A stretch of 64,000 nucleotides of DNA, taken from contig NZ_CP117030.1 in the NCBI RefSeq assembly GCF_028551255.1, positions 372,001 to 436,000 of the forward strand, written 5' to 3'. The position numbers were made by a program, and so were the translations under genes. Below, one piece after another: positions 38,778 through 47,260 of this stretch (its first letter is position 1; each line of letters begins with the position of its first letter). The notes under the pieces were generated by a model. That model did no database searches and was not told the DNA's origin. It saw nothing but the letters and a program-made list of their open reading frames with translations. The DNA is from Vibrio tubiashii (GTDB lineage Bacteria; Pseudomonadota; Gammaproteobacteria; Enterobacterales; Vibrionaceae).

Positions 38778-39350
38778 ATGAACATGCTGACATTCGATAA
38801 GACTGAAATCCAAAAACAAAATAAGCCATTTATCGCTGAAGCAGTCTTCGCGGTAGAAACTATCAACGCAAGCCAAGCCAGTGAGAAGCAAGTAAAAGCA
38901 AAACAGTTGCTTGACCGTCTGTTCCCACTAGAAAATGGTTCTCATAAAGAAGTGACCGCTTATGTTATCGATTACCGCCATGTGATGGCTTACTTTAAAG
39001 ATGGTAGCCACAGTGGATTGAAGCATCCTAAACACTTTGTCGCTTACATGGGCGAAAAAGAAGACCCTACGTCAATTCTGTTTAGAGATGGTACAGGAAG
39101 CCACGTTGAGGTGACCTTTGGTAATCATAAAGGGACAGGTTGTATTGAACTGATAGATATCGAAGATATTCAGTTAGAGACTTGTACGACCTTCCCGCAA
39201 GAAATGGCAGAAATGGCGGCGATGCGCCACTGGATTAGCCTAGTGAAAGGCGATGAAAAAGGTAAGCCAAGAGCCAATACAGAAGAAAAAGAGTACACCG
39301 CTAAAAACGGCGATGACTATCAATTAGAGTGCTGCTATACAATGAAATAA
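38778..39350 (+). CDS. Stand-alone malate synthase G-like domain (no catalytic barrel)
   Basis: 190 residues. The middle part (LLDRLFPLENGSHKEVTAYV, GLKHPKHFVAYMGEKEDPTSILFRDG, then HVEVTFG and DIQLETCTTF) reads like the N-terminal inserted beta domain of malate synthase G. In that enzyme the passage LDxxxPLxxGSHxDVxxY...GLxxPxQFVGYxG...H(I/V)E(I)...LE(S)AxTTI occurs before the TIM barrel. Here the catalytic barrel and its acidic metal ligands are missing. The ribosome site is GCGAGGG before the ATG. It probably does not make malate; it may be a sensor or a relic. It diverges from the large XRE regulator. Confidence 0.6.
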   Translation: MNMLTFDKTEIQKQNKPFIAEAVFAVETINASQASEKQVKAKQLLDRLFPLENGSHKEVTAYVIDYRHVMAYFKDGSHSGLKHPKHFVAYMGEKEDPTSILFRDGTGSHVEVTFGNHKGTGCIELIDIEDIQLETCTTFPQEMAEMAAMRHWISLVKGDEKGKPRANTEEKEYTAKNGDDYQLECCYTMK

Positions 39351-39367
39351 GTGAGATTGTGTAAAAC

Positions 39368-39400
39368 GAAAAAGGGATCGTGGGTATCCCTTTCTTTTTA
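39368..39400. terminator. Intrinsic terminator, convergent genes
   Basis: Stem AAAGGGAT / ATCCCTTT, 7-nt loop, then CTTTTT. It is preceded by an A-run, so it could work for both strands. Confidence 0.75.
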
Positions 39401-39414
39401 AAGCAATCTATTGA

Positions 39415-40104
39415 TTAAAAGTGCAATTGAATAACAGATGTCACAACAGCACCTGGGCGACGAACGCCTTCAATCTCGACTTTGATTTCCCGTTCGATTT
39501 CTAAGCCTTTACGGATTGGCGTTACCTTAGACAAGGTACTTACCGCACGCACTTTGTTATTTGCTTTAACAGGATAAGGGAAACGCACTTGGTTTAAGCC
39601 AATGTTGACGACCATCTTCGCTGTAGGGAAGAGGTTGTTGTCAGGATCAACGCTATCAGTCAGCTTTGGTAATAAAGCTAACGTCAGAAAGCCGTGAGCA
39701 ATCGTCGTTTTGAATGGAGATTCTGCTTCTGCACGCTCTGGATCGGTATGGATCCACTGCATGTCTTCAGTTACTTGGCCAAACTGGTTAATTCGTTCTT
39801 GAGAAACGTCTAACCACTCACCAGTATGGATCACTTCACCTAGCTTTGCTTGCAGCTCTAGATAGAGTTTTTGCGCTTCAGGCTTTAACTCGATAGGTTT
39901 AGGCTGCTGAACCAGAGGCTGAACTGCATCATTAACAGCAGGAGCCTGAAAATCACGCAGACGAGTAAACAGGTGGCGGTTATGAGCCTTGTTAACAATC
40001 TCTCCCCAGTACTCTTTTACAGTTGGAGTCATCCACTGCATAAACTCAGAATGCTGCTTAGTAATTGTTTCACCACGATGTTTAAATAAGTCAGCGACTT
40101 TCAT
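39415..40104 (-). CDS. MaoC-like hydratase
   Basis: 229 residues. The C-terminal half (about 90-229) is a MaoC hot-dog domain with the hydratase motif WIHTDPERAEAESPFKTTIAHGFLTLALL (catalytic D and H), typical of (R)-specific enoyl-CoA hydratases. The N-terminal ~85 residues are an extra helical part with unclear role. It probably hydrates enoyl-CoA in fatty acid or PHA metabolism. Monocistronic; the ATG at 40104 has a ribosome site (GAGG). Confidence 0.85.
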   Translation of the reverse strand: MKVADLFKHRGETITKQHSEFMQWMTPTVKEYWGEIVNKAHNRHLFTRLRDFQAPAVNDAVQPLVQQPKPIELKPEAQKLYLELQAKLGEVIHTGEWLDVSQERINQFGQVTEDMQWIHTDPERAEAESPFKTTIAHGFLTLALLPKLTDSVDPDNNLFPTAKMVVNIGLNQVRFPYPVKANNKVRAVSTLSKVTPIRKGLEIEREIKVEIEGVRRPGAVVTSVIQLHF

Positions 40105-40420
40105 AAAAACCTCTGAAATAGACGATGTTACTCAGTTAATTCCGTAATTTTGAATTAGTTCACACTATTGTGCAATCACTTTCGGGCGTACACGTGTTGT
40201 GTCAAAGTGTGTTTTCTTATATTTATCAGTTAGATATAAATAAAACACTATTTTATTATCATTTATGATTTAGAGTACTTAACCCATTAAATGGTCACTC
40301 TATGAGCGTAAAGTCACGAAAATATATGAAATGGTTGTCTAGATTATCAACACTTGAAACATCGAAGGTAAATTAGTGCTTTACAAGCCAGAGACCAATA
40401 CCTAATATACGCACCGCAAC
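40105..40420. other. Intergenic region upstream of tRNA-Ser
   Basis: About 315 bp, AT-rich, between the divergent maoC-like gene and tRNA-Ser. No gene or clear site is seen apart from what must be the tRNA promoter. Confidence 0.4.
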
Positions 40421-40511
40421 GGAGAGATGGCTGAGTGGTTGAAAGCACCGGTCTTGAAAACCGGCATACGTTAATAGCGTATCTAGGGTTCAAATCCCTA
40501 TCTCTCCGCCA
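40421..40511 (+). tRNA. tRNA-Ser (anticodon UGA), CCA encoded
   Basis: Acceptor GGAGAGA pairs with TCTCTCC, followed by discriminator G and CCA. The anticodon stem CCGGT / ACCGG encloses CTTGAAA, giving UGA. A long variable arm (ATACGTTAATAGCGTAT) is typical of serine tRNAs, and the T-arm GGGTTCAAATCCC is intact. Confidence 0.97.
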
Positions 40512-40516
40512 CATTT

Positions 40517-40546
40517 GAAAAGCCCGCTGACTTCAGCGGGCTTTTT
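40517..40546 (+). terminator. Intrinsic terminator after tRNA-Ser
   Basis: Stem AAGCCCGCTGA / TCAGCGGGCTT with a short loop, then a T-run. Confidence 0.85.
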
Positions 40547-40819
40547 GCATTCTACGCCCCCTGATACTAACCTGTTGCTACACTCTATGCCTGTTCTGAT
40601 CGAGTATTTGCGTGCAACATTCTGATTACCTATTTATTCGGATTGGTATTGAGCTAGCCAAGTTATCATTTCCGCCTCGTCTTTATCAGTTTCTTAATGC
40701 TAAAGGGATGTTTCTCTGTAGTATAATTGAAGTCAATGATTACGATTGTTGTGTAGTCACTCAATGTATACACCATGTCCTAGATAGTGATCTTGGGTAC
40801 GAATAGAGGATCAGAGAGC
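40547..40819. other. Intergenic region after tRNA-Ser
   Basis: About 270 bp. A 64-codon open frame at 40612-40806 has no ribosome site or family resemblance and is not called. No attachment site or integrase is apparent. Confidence 0.4.
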
Positions 40820-41596
40820 TTGGCCGTATCAAATGTTAATTCTGTTCGCCAAAAGCTAACATTGTACGGTGTTTCCTTGCTCTGTCTGCTGTCTCCAATC
40901 TCATACAGCAAAGAAGAGCTGGTGGTAGCCCGAGGTGATGGTAACTGGCCGCCATACGAAATGGTTGTTAATGGTGAACTGACGGGCTTTCACATCGACT
41001 TGATTAAAGCGGTTGCTGAACATATTGACGTAGATGTCACTTTCAAGCCCTTTCCTTGGAAGCGGGCGGTGAAGATGGTTGCATCAGGCAAAGTCGACGC
41101 AATTAGCTATATAGCGAAATCTCCTGAACGCACAGAGTTCGTCTATTTCTCTGAAGACAATGTACTTTCTGGAACAGAACACTTCCTTGTAAAACACAAA
41201 GCGAGATCAGACATTCAATACGATGGCCTAATCGACAACCTAGCCCCGTATTCGATCGTTTATATCTCAGGTTACACTTTGGGTAAGTCGTTCGATGAAG
41301 CAAATCATATCGATAAGAATGGTGTTGAGTCTGGTGAGCTGGTGGTTCAATTGATAGCGAAACAAAGATATGACTTGGGAATAGTGAGCGATTCTGATCT
41401 CGAAGGAGTCGAGTTACCCAACCTGATGAACCAAATCGAGTATTTGTCTCCCGCTTTCTATTCAACCAAGGTGTATCTCGGATTTAGCAAGAATCATGAG
41501 TTAACCCCGGTTGTTGAAGAGTTTACTACCGCAATGAGACTGTTTAAGCAAACTGACCAATATAAATGGCTCAAGCAAAAATATGGATTGAAGTAA
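40820..41596 (+). CDS. Family 3 extracellular solute-binding protein (amino-acid type)
   Basis: About 258 residues from a TTG at 40820 (after GAGAGC); a GTG at 40787 is an alternative, so the start is uncertain. A signal peptide-like segment (LTLYGVSLLCLLSPISYS) precedes the SBP_bac_3 fold: WPPYEMVVNGELTGFHIDL, FKPFPWKRAVKMVASGKVDAI and the C-terminal LFKQTDQYKWLKQKYG. It probably binds a polar amino acid or related ligand in the periplasm. No permease or ATPase gene is next to it; it may feed a sensor or be an orphan. Confidence 0.8.
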   Translation: MAVSNVNSVRQKLTLYGVSLLCLLSPISYSKEELVVARGDGNWPPYEMVVNGELTGFHIDLIKAVAEHIDVDVTFKPFPWKRAVKMVASGKVDAISYIAKSPERTEFVYFSEDNVLSGTEHFLVKHKARSDIQYDGLIDNLAPYSIVYISGYTLGKSFDEANHIDKNGVESGELVVQLIAKQRYDLGIVSDSDLEGVELPNLMNQIEYLSPAFYSTKVYLGFSKNHELTPVVEEFTTAMRLFKQTDQYKWLKQKYGLK

Positions 41597-41976
41597 GCCG
41601 CGGTAGGTTAGCGATTTTGACGCGGTATTCAACTTCAGTGTAGAGCCAGTTAGGGATAGCACAGGTTTAGGTGAATGTGCTAATGAGCTCTGGTGGCTCG
41701 GGATATCCAGAAACAGCCAGCCAAATTGTACTGCCTACCGAAAGGTCAACATTGGTTGACTGTTCCCCCCTTTGTTGTCAATTGTTTGATAGTCGGCTAT
41801 GAATACTTATCGCTTCTCATTGGCTTAGTATTTTCTAACCTTAGCAGCTTACTCTCTAGGACTTACAGTCATGTCAAAGTCGTTATTATCTGAGTTATAG
41901 GTTGTGCAACTAGAATCTGTTGCCGATCTTGACAGGTTGTCTTTCGTAGTGTGTCGCTAGCTACAATGTTATGCAC
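41597..41976. other. Intergenic region between convergent genes
   Basis: About 380 bp. A 66-codon frame at 41693-41893 has no ribosome site or recognisable product and is not called. I see no strong terminator or repeat. Confidence 0.4.
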
Positions 41977-42429
41977 CTAATTGGTATCAGACTGTTCGGT
42001 TAGATTGGAGTTAGTGCTTGGTTTAGAGGGATTGAAGTATCCGTTTTCATAATCGTAACAAGTGTTATTGTATAACTGAGATGTATAAGCACTCTGTCCC
42101 CAAAAGCAGATTTGGTTAGACGAGCCGCTAAATTTTAGTTTAAATTTCTCAACTTCAGAAGCACCTATAAAGTCATCGGGAAAAGCAACAAACTCTGAGC
42201 GTGATGAATCATAGATACTTCCACATATTGCGCCCCCTCCGCAGGGGTAAGTTAGGACAAAATCTTCAGAGTTGAAGTTAGGACCTTTTGCATAAACTTC
42301 ACGAAAAGTACGTTCAAACTCGGGAGTAAAGCCTTGCCCTTCAAGGTTAGGAATTGAAGTCTCCGAATTCGCTAAACTACAACTGTTAAGGAAACTTACT
42401 AAAAGGCACTGATAGGCTAGTTTTTTCAT
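41977..42429 (-). CDS. Putative T6SS immunity lipoprotein for the VgrG effector
   Basis: 150 residues. The signal sequence ends in a lipobox-like LNSC (Cys 17), so it is probably a periplasmic lipoprotein. The mature part has five more cysteines (one each in YPCGG and AICGS, one in ICFWG, one in NTCYDY), perhaps disulfide-bonded. The ATG overlaps the vgrG stop by four bases (ATGA), which strongly suggests it protects the cell from the muramidase domain of that VgrG, as TsiV3 does for VgrG3 in V. cholerae. The assignment rests on position; I cannot confirm homology to TsiV3. Confidence 0.65.
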   Translation of the reverse strand: MKKLAYQCLLVSFLNSCSLANSETSIPNLEGQGFTPEFERTFREVYAKGPNFNSEDFVLTYPCGGGAICGSIYDSSRSEFVAFPDDFIGASEVEKFKLKFSGSSNQICFWGQSAYTSQLYNNTCYDYENGYFNPSKPSTNSNLTEQSDTN

Positions 42430-45400
42430 TTGTTCAATTCCATCTTGGAGTTTATGAGTACAGCTTTCATTTTTTCAGGAGAAATGTGTGCTTTATTAAA
42501 GCCATCTCCCGAGTAATATGACTCACCACCTTGTGCCAAAGACCCATTACGCAATTTTTTGCCTTTTTCTACGCCAGCAGATGCAAATTCTTGTGCCCAA
42601 GCATAAAGTGCATGTTCTAAGGAGCCAGTAGACTCCAAGTATGAGACTATTTGTGGGCGCTTTCTACTAATAAGATAGCGATTGAAAATCATATCCTGTG
42701 TTTTTTTATCAAACAAATTTGATTTATCTAAAGACAGGAAGCGGACTGCGTCAGATAAAGTCGAGGGGATTACTTGAAATCGACCAACCGCAAATGCCTT
42801 TCGACTACGCTGTAGATTTTGAACCTCCTGAATCGTCATACTACTTAGCTCAGTGTTGTAAAATGCTTTTAGTCCACCTTTGGTTTTATTGTATGCAGAA
42901 TAGTCGTTATTCGATTCTACTTGCCCAAGTAGTTTACCAAACTCGCTATCCGCCCAATTAACAGCCTTATTTTCATAAATCCAACCCTCAACAAGCGCCT
43001 CATCTAACCCTAATAGTGTGCCTTGCCCTACAATTCCATCAACGGAACCCACTTCATAAGCGAGGTGCGTTTTGTTTGTTTCTTTGTACTCTTTTTGGAA
43101 CAGTTCGACTTGGCGTTTAGTCGTTGGACCGAAATCACCATCCGCACCTGCATTTCCAAGATCGAAGCCAAGTTTTATCAGAGCTTGCTGTATATATTCA
43201 ACTTCTTCTCCACTTGAGCCACTTTTATATGCATGAGACTCACGATTCGCAAGTTTATCTAGAGTAAGAGATTGCTTGAGAAGTGGTGACTTTAATCTGA
43301 GTGCTTTGTCATCAGTTTGAGATTCCGATTCCGATTTCGACTCCGCTTCACCTGAACTTTTTGAAGTACTTGAGCTAGGAGCAGCTGTGGACGCGGAGTT
43401 GTTTGGAGAGGAGCTTTGTGTTTCGTAAACCATTTCTTCAGGTGCATTAAACTCGGTAATCACATTCGAGCTCGCGCTTTGTTGGTTGGCTGTAACACTG
43501 TTCTTTTCTAACTCTGCGACAGCTATTTCATTGTTTAAGATATTAGGTAGCTCAGCGACTTGCCCAGAATAACCACTGCCGCTTCCTGCGCTACCACCTG
43601 AGTTCAAGTTAACGCCTGCACCCACTAGGTGAACCCCTGCAGGGTCGACTTTCAGGAAGCTTCCTGCTGCTTTGAGGGTAATCTCGCTACCTGCTTCAAT
43701 CACAACCTTGTTGCCAGCTTTGACGTGAATCTCCGAGCCAGAGTCGTTTACCCAAACACTTCCAGTCTTCACATGTAGTGAACCTTCTACAATCAGCGTT
43801 TTATCCTGGGTTACTTGGCTACGGCTCTCACCTTCAACGGTTTGGTTGGTATTGTTCTTAATATGAGTGAACTCGCTGTTCTCGATGACAACATGCTGGT
43901 CATGCTTTACATGCTCTATGTGGTCGTTGTTGATTTCTGAATCCCAGTCTTTTTGAGCGTGGATAAATATCTGTTCGTTCTGACTTTGATCTTCGAAACT
44001 GAGTTCGTTGTAACCTTCGCCCTGATGTGTTTCGCTGCGTATCACGGTTTTGGTTTTATGCTCAGGAAGCGAATAGGGTGGGGTATTGGTTGCGTGGTAT
44101 GCTCTGCCTGTAATAATGGGCTGGTCGGGATCACCATTAAGGAACTCGACAATTACTTCATGTCCTATGCGCGGGATTGCTATTATACCATACTGGCTGC
44201 CTGCCCAACCTTGTGATACGCGCACCCAGCAAGAGCTGTGCTCATCTCCTTGTGAGTAGCGATCCCACGGAAATTGAATTTTAACTCGGCCAAACTCATC
44301 GCAGTAGATCTCTTCCCCTTCAGGACCAACCACGAGCGCAATCATAGGGCCATCAACAAGTGGTTTTAGTGATGGCTCTGGTTGCCAGTTATATTGACTA
44401 GGGATGACCTTAAACTTATTGGAGTAGGTGGTTGCGCCCGCCCCCGCTTCTTCCTCTAGGGCTTGAGGCTGTGTGCCTTGATGCTCAACAGAGACAATTA
44501 ACCATTCTCTATTTAGCTCTTTGTCTAAGTGCTCGTCTAAGCAAAATTTTATGCCGGCTTGGAGGTAAGGAACGTCACTGTTCCCGGTAGCGACATGCGA
44601 GTCTCGTCTTAGATACTCTAATCGAACTTGGTTGATTGAGTTGCCAGTTTGATCGGATTTAAATCGCCCGGGAGCGTCAAAGTGTTGGTAGTCTTGGCGC
44701 TGATAATCAAGATCGGTACCCAAAGCATCTTGCTGAAAGTCATACGCTGGTTGCTTGAAGCTGTAATCTTTTAATGCCGCTTGATTTGGTTGAGTGGTAG
44801 TCACGACATTGAAAGCGGAAATATAACAGCGATTAGCATGACCACCACTAAGCGAGTTGTAGGGAATCGGTGATGGAAGGCTTGTTCGGTTAGCACTCGC
44901 ATCACTGAAAATAAGTGTATGCGTACCTTTCTCGAAAGAGAAGCTATAGGTTAATCCTTCCTCAGCGGCGAGTCGATGGAGGAAGTCTAAGTCTGTTTCA
45001 CGGTATTGAACGCAAAATTCTCGTTGAGCGTATTCGCGCTGAAGTGAAAAGGCGTAATCCTCGATATCCATTTCCTTTAGAAGGATAGAAATGATTTCAG
45101 GAACCGTTTTCAACTGAAAGATGCGGCTGTTGTGTCTTAGTGAAAGCCTCTCTAATGCAGGCACAAGCGTTAATGCATAGAAAGTGTGATGATGACCTGT
45201 ATCTCCCTTACTAAACGAGCGTACGATGCCAGATATTGTCTGAACCCGCTCTTGGTTACGATAGATGTTGAGTTCGACAGATTTGTCGACGACATCTTCA
45301 GCGGAAACTCTTGCGCTTCGGCTCGCGAGTTGAATATCAAACTTGTAACCGTTGCAAAGCTTTCCCTGATCGTGTTCAAGTTGGGAGATAGACTCTTGCC

Positions 45401-45473
45401 CTTTAAACTCCCTGACAACAAAGGTATTGGATTCAAGCCCTTCGACAGTAAGTGTGAAGTTGAGAGTGGTCAT
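42426..45473 (-). CDS. vgrG: Evolved VgrG spike with peptidoglycan-hydrolase effector domain
   Basis: 1015 residues. Residues 1-~600 are the VgrG gp27/gp5-like spike, including CWVRVSQGWAGSQYGIIAIPRIGHEVIVEFLNGDPDQPIITG, then the repetitive beta-helix (IEHVKHDQHVVIENSE). A Ser-rich linker spans about 680-730. Residues ~749-830 form a PG_binding_1 domain (GADGDFGPTTKRQVELFQ). Residues ~840-1010 form a lysozyme-like domain (LLGQVESNNDYSAYN with E853 and D857 as likely catalytic candidates, and AVGRFQVIPSTL). Size and order match V. cholerae VgrG3 (1017 residues), which degrades peptidoglycan of rivals. The gene lies after hcp and overlaps a putative immunity gene. Confidence 0.92.
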   Translation of the reverse strand: MTTLNFTLTVEGLESNTFVVREFKGQESISQLEHDQGKLCNGYKFDIQLASRSARVSAEDVVDKSVELNIYRNQERVQTISGIVRSFSKGDTGHHHTFYALTLVPALERLSLRHNSRIFQLKTVPEIISILLKEMDIEDYAFSLQREYAQREFCVQYRETDLDFLHRLAAEEGLTYSFSFEKGTHTLIFSDASANRTSLPSPIPYNSLSGGHANRCYISAFNVVTTTQPNQAALKDYSFKQPAYDFQQDALGTDLDYQRQDYQHFDAPGRFKSDQTGNSINQVRLEYLRRDSHVATGNSDVPYLQAGIKFCLDEHLDKELNREWLIVSVEHQGTQPQALEEEAGAGATTYSNKFKVIPSQYNWQPEPSLKPLVDGPMIALVVGPEGEEIYCDEFGRVKIQFPWDRYSQGDEHSSCWVRVSQGWAGSQYGIIAIPRIGHEVIVEFLNGDPDQPIITGRAYHATNTPPYSLPEHKTKTVIRSETHQGEGYNELSFEDQSQNEQIFIHAQKDWDSEINNDHIEHVKHDQHVVIENSEFTHIKNNTNQTVEGESRSQVTQDKTLIVEGSLHVKTGSVWVNDSGSEIHVKAGNKVVIEAGSEITLKAAGSFLKVDPAGVHLVGAGVNLNSGGSAGSGSGYSGQVAELPNILNNEIAVAELEKNSVTANQQSASSNVITEFNAPEEMVYETQSSSPNNSASTAAPSSSTSKSSGEAESKSESESQTDDKALRLKSPLLKQSLTLDKLANRESHAYKSGSSGEEVEYIQQALIKLGFDLGNAGADGDFGPTTKRQVELFQKEYKETNKTHLAYEVGSVDGIVGQGTLLGLDEALVEGWIYENKAVNWADSEFGKLLGQVESNNDYSAYNKTKGGLKAFYNTELSSMTIQEVQNLQRSRKAFAVGRFQVIPSTLSDAVRFLSLDKSNLFDKKTQDMIFNRYLISRKRPQIVSYLESTGSLEHALYAWAQEFASAGVEKGKKLRNGSLAQGGESYYSGDGFNKAHISPEKMKAVLINSKMELNK

Positions 45474-45498
45474 AAATCTGGTCCTACTTAGTCGTTAA

Positions 45499-45569
45499 AA
45501 CCCTAATCAAGAAACAGTCGTGACTATGTCTTGATTAGGGTTATAAATAGCCCACCTTTCGGTGGGCTA
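45499..45569 (-). terminator. Two stacked hairpins between hcp and vgrG
   Basis: Hairpin one: TAGCCCACC / GGTGGGCTA (45549-45569). Hairpin two: a 14-bp perfect inverted repeat AACCCTAATCAAGA / TCTTGATTAGGGTT (45499-45512 and 45529-45542). Both lie in the 111-bp hcp-vgrG gap. T-runs are weak, so they may attenuate rather than stop transcription, favouring Hcp over VgrG. Confidence 0.6.
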
Positions 45570-45584
45570 ACGAAGAGCGTAATC

Positions 45585-46103
45585 TTACGCTTCGACAGGC
45601 TTACGCCAGTCGTCAGAACCTGAAGTACCAGCGTTAACGTGGTCCCAAGTGATCTTACGGTAAGACATTGATACAGTTAGGTTTTGAGTGAAATCAGACA
45701 TCGCAGGATCTTGACAGTGTGGCATTTCACATTGAATGTCTACGATAGATGCGTTCTCTAGTTTTGTAGTGAAGAAGTTTTCTTGCTTGCCTTCAATAGA
45801 CGTGCGGTACCATTTTAGTTCCACAGTCTTCATCTTTTCACCAGAAGATAGCGCGTTGTAAAGTAGAGGAACGGCTTTGTTTAGTGAAACAGTAAACTGG
45901 AATGGCTTGTGAACACGTTGACCAGAAGGCTGACCAGATTGAGGATCAGTTGGTACAGTTACAACGTGGTCGAACTTTTGAACTAGCATCTCATCTTCGT
46001 GACCTTCTACATAAGAATCACCGATAGAATCAGCAGTACATGCGCCAGCAGTGATTAGACCCTGAGTTTCGCCGTCAATTGAGATATAACATGGAGTTGG
46101 CAT
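45585..46103 (-). CDS. hcp: Type VI secretion tube protein Hcp
   Basis: 172 residues, the same length as V. cholerae Hcp. It has the Hcp text MPTPCYISIDGETQGLITAG, VQKFDHVVTVPTD, KPFQFTVSLNKAVPLLYNAL and a C-terminal MSYRKITWDHVNAGTSGSDDW. It forms hexameric rings of the secreted T6SS tube. The ribosome site AAAGGA precedes the ATG. It is an auxiliary cluster: no sheath or baseplate genes are in the window, so the core apparatus must be elsewhere. Confidence 0.95.
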   Translation of the reverse strand: MPTPCYISIDGETQGLITAGACTADSIGDSYVEGHEDEMLVQKFDHVVTVPTDPQSGQPSGQRVHKPFQFTVSLNKAVPLLYNALSSGEKMKTVELKWYRTSIEGKQENFFTTKLENASIVDIQCEMPHCQDPAMSDFTQNLTVSMSYRKITWDHVNAGTSGSDDWRKPVEA

Positions 46104-46283
46104 AACAATCCTTTCCTTTAGTGTGTTTGATTAACATGTGAATGTGTTTACTAAAGGGCAATTGTTATGCCTGTTTTATTATTCTATATAAAACAATGGC
46201 TTATGTTTTTTGGTTGAGCTGGCTGAGCAAATATTTACCTAGCGTAAGCAAAAAGCTGTTGAATCATGAGCAACATGTTGATT

Positions 46284-47186
46284 TTATCGGTTTGACGCCA
46301 ATGGCTTCAGTAGCCGTTTACCGAAGACGTTAATCAGCGCTCCCGTAACGATCAAACTTCCCCCCAGATAAGTCCAAACGGAAGGAACTTCGTTAAATAG
46401 CCATACGCCAAGTAATGCGGAAAACACAATTTGGATGTAGGAGTAAGCAGACGCTTTTCCTGCAGCTTGTGTTTGCATAGCTTTAGTTAAACCGTATTGC
46501 CCGACTTGGGTAAATATTCCGACCAATACCAAAATCAGTGTGAGATAGAAACTTGGCCAAACAAACTCGTTCCATACCAAGAAAAGCGAAGTGGGCAGAG
46601 CGACGAGAGGAAAATAGAAAATGATAACGGAGCTATCCTCAGTTTGGCTTAGCTTTCTAACGATCACGTAAGCAATTGAACTGCCGAAAGCTCCAAGTAA
46701 TGCCGTGACGACGCTAAACAAAGGTAAATCTGAGCTTTGTCCACCACTCATGGTGGGCTGAACCATGACCCACAACCCAGCCAAGCAAAAAGCAATACAG
46801 ATCATCGTTGAGGTCTGAATGCGCTCTTTCAAGAACAGTACGCCGAGCAGGGCGGTAAACACTGGATGAACGTACTGTAAGATGGTTGCCTCGGCAAGAG
46901 GAAGCGTTGTAACCGCATAGTAAACACACATCAATGCCACGGTGCCGACAGTCCCTCGAACCAAGAGTAAGGGCCTGTTATTGCCCCAAACCGAGATCCC
47001 TTTTCGTTTGACATCTAGGTAGCTAATGACCAAAGAAACCAAAGCTCGCGCCGCAACGATCTCAAACACTGGAATCCCATGATTACTGACGTACTTTACG
47101 CACGCAGACATTAGAGCAAAGCCGAGTGCGGAAAGAAGCATGAAGCGAACCCCTACAGGGATTTGATTGAGTGTATTGTTTAGCAT
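46284..47186 (-). CDS. EamA/DMT-family exporter
   Basis: 300 residues with ten transmembrane segments in two EamA repeats (about 15-140 and 155-290), including ALGFALMSACVKYVS and EATILQYVHPVFTALLGVLFLKE. The class exports amino acids and metabolites; the substrate here is unknown. It lies upstream of the hcp gene and on the same strand, but is unlikely to be functionally tied to it. Confidence 0.85.
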   Translation of the reverse strand: MLNNTLNQIPVGVRFMLLSALGFALMSACVKYVSNHGIPVFEIVAARALVSLVISYLDVKRKGISVWGNNRPLLLVRGTVGTVALMCVYYAVTTLPLAEATILQYVHPVFTALLGVLFLKERIQTSTMICIAFCLAGLWVMVQPTMSGGQSSDLPLFSVVTALLGAFGSSIAYVIVRKLSQTEDSSVIIFYFPLVALPTSLFLVWNEFVWPSFYLTLILVLVGIFTQVGQYGLTKAMQTQAAGKASAYSYIQIVFSALLGVWLFNEVPSVWTYLGGSLIVTGALINVFGKRLLKPLASNR

Positions 47187-47211
47187 GGTATCTAGAATGG
47201 ATGATTAAAAT

Positions 47212-47234
47212 AAGGGTGACTAGCGCCACCCTTG
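47212..47234 (-). terminator. Possible terminator after the LysE gene
   Basis: On the minus strand, stem AAGGGTG / CACCCTT followed by ATTTTAAT. It lies between the lysE-like gene and the DMT gene. Confidence 0.5.
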
Positions 47235-47260
47235 GGTAAAATTAAAGTCGTTGCTTGAAC

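Noticed and set aside
40612..40806. 64-codon open frame after tRNA-Ser
   Set aside because: No ribosome site; it overlaps the start region of the solute-binding protein gene and has no family features.
41693..41893. 66-codon plus-strand open frame
   Set aside because: No ribosome site, no recognisable family, and composition unlike neighbouring genes; most likely chance.
40421..41976. tRNA-Ser as integration site of a mobile element
   Set aside because: No integrase, no repeated tRNA 3' end and no mobile genes are seen downstream.
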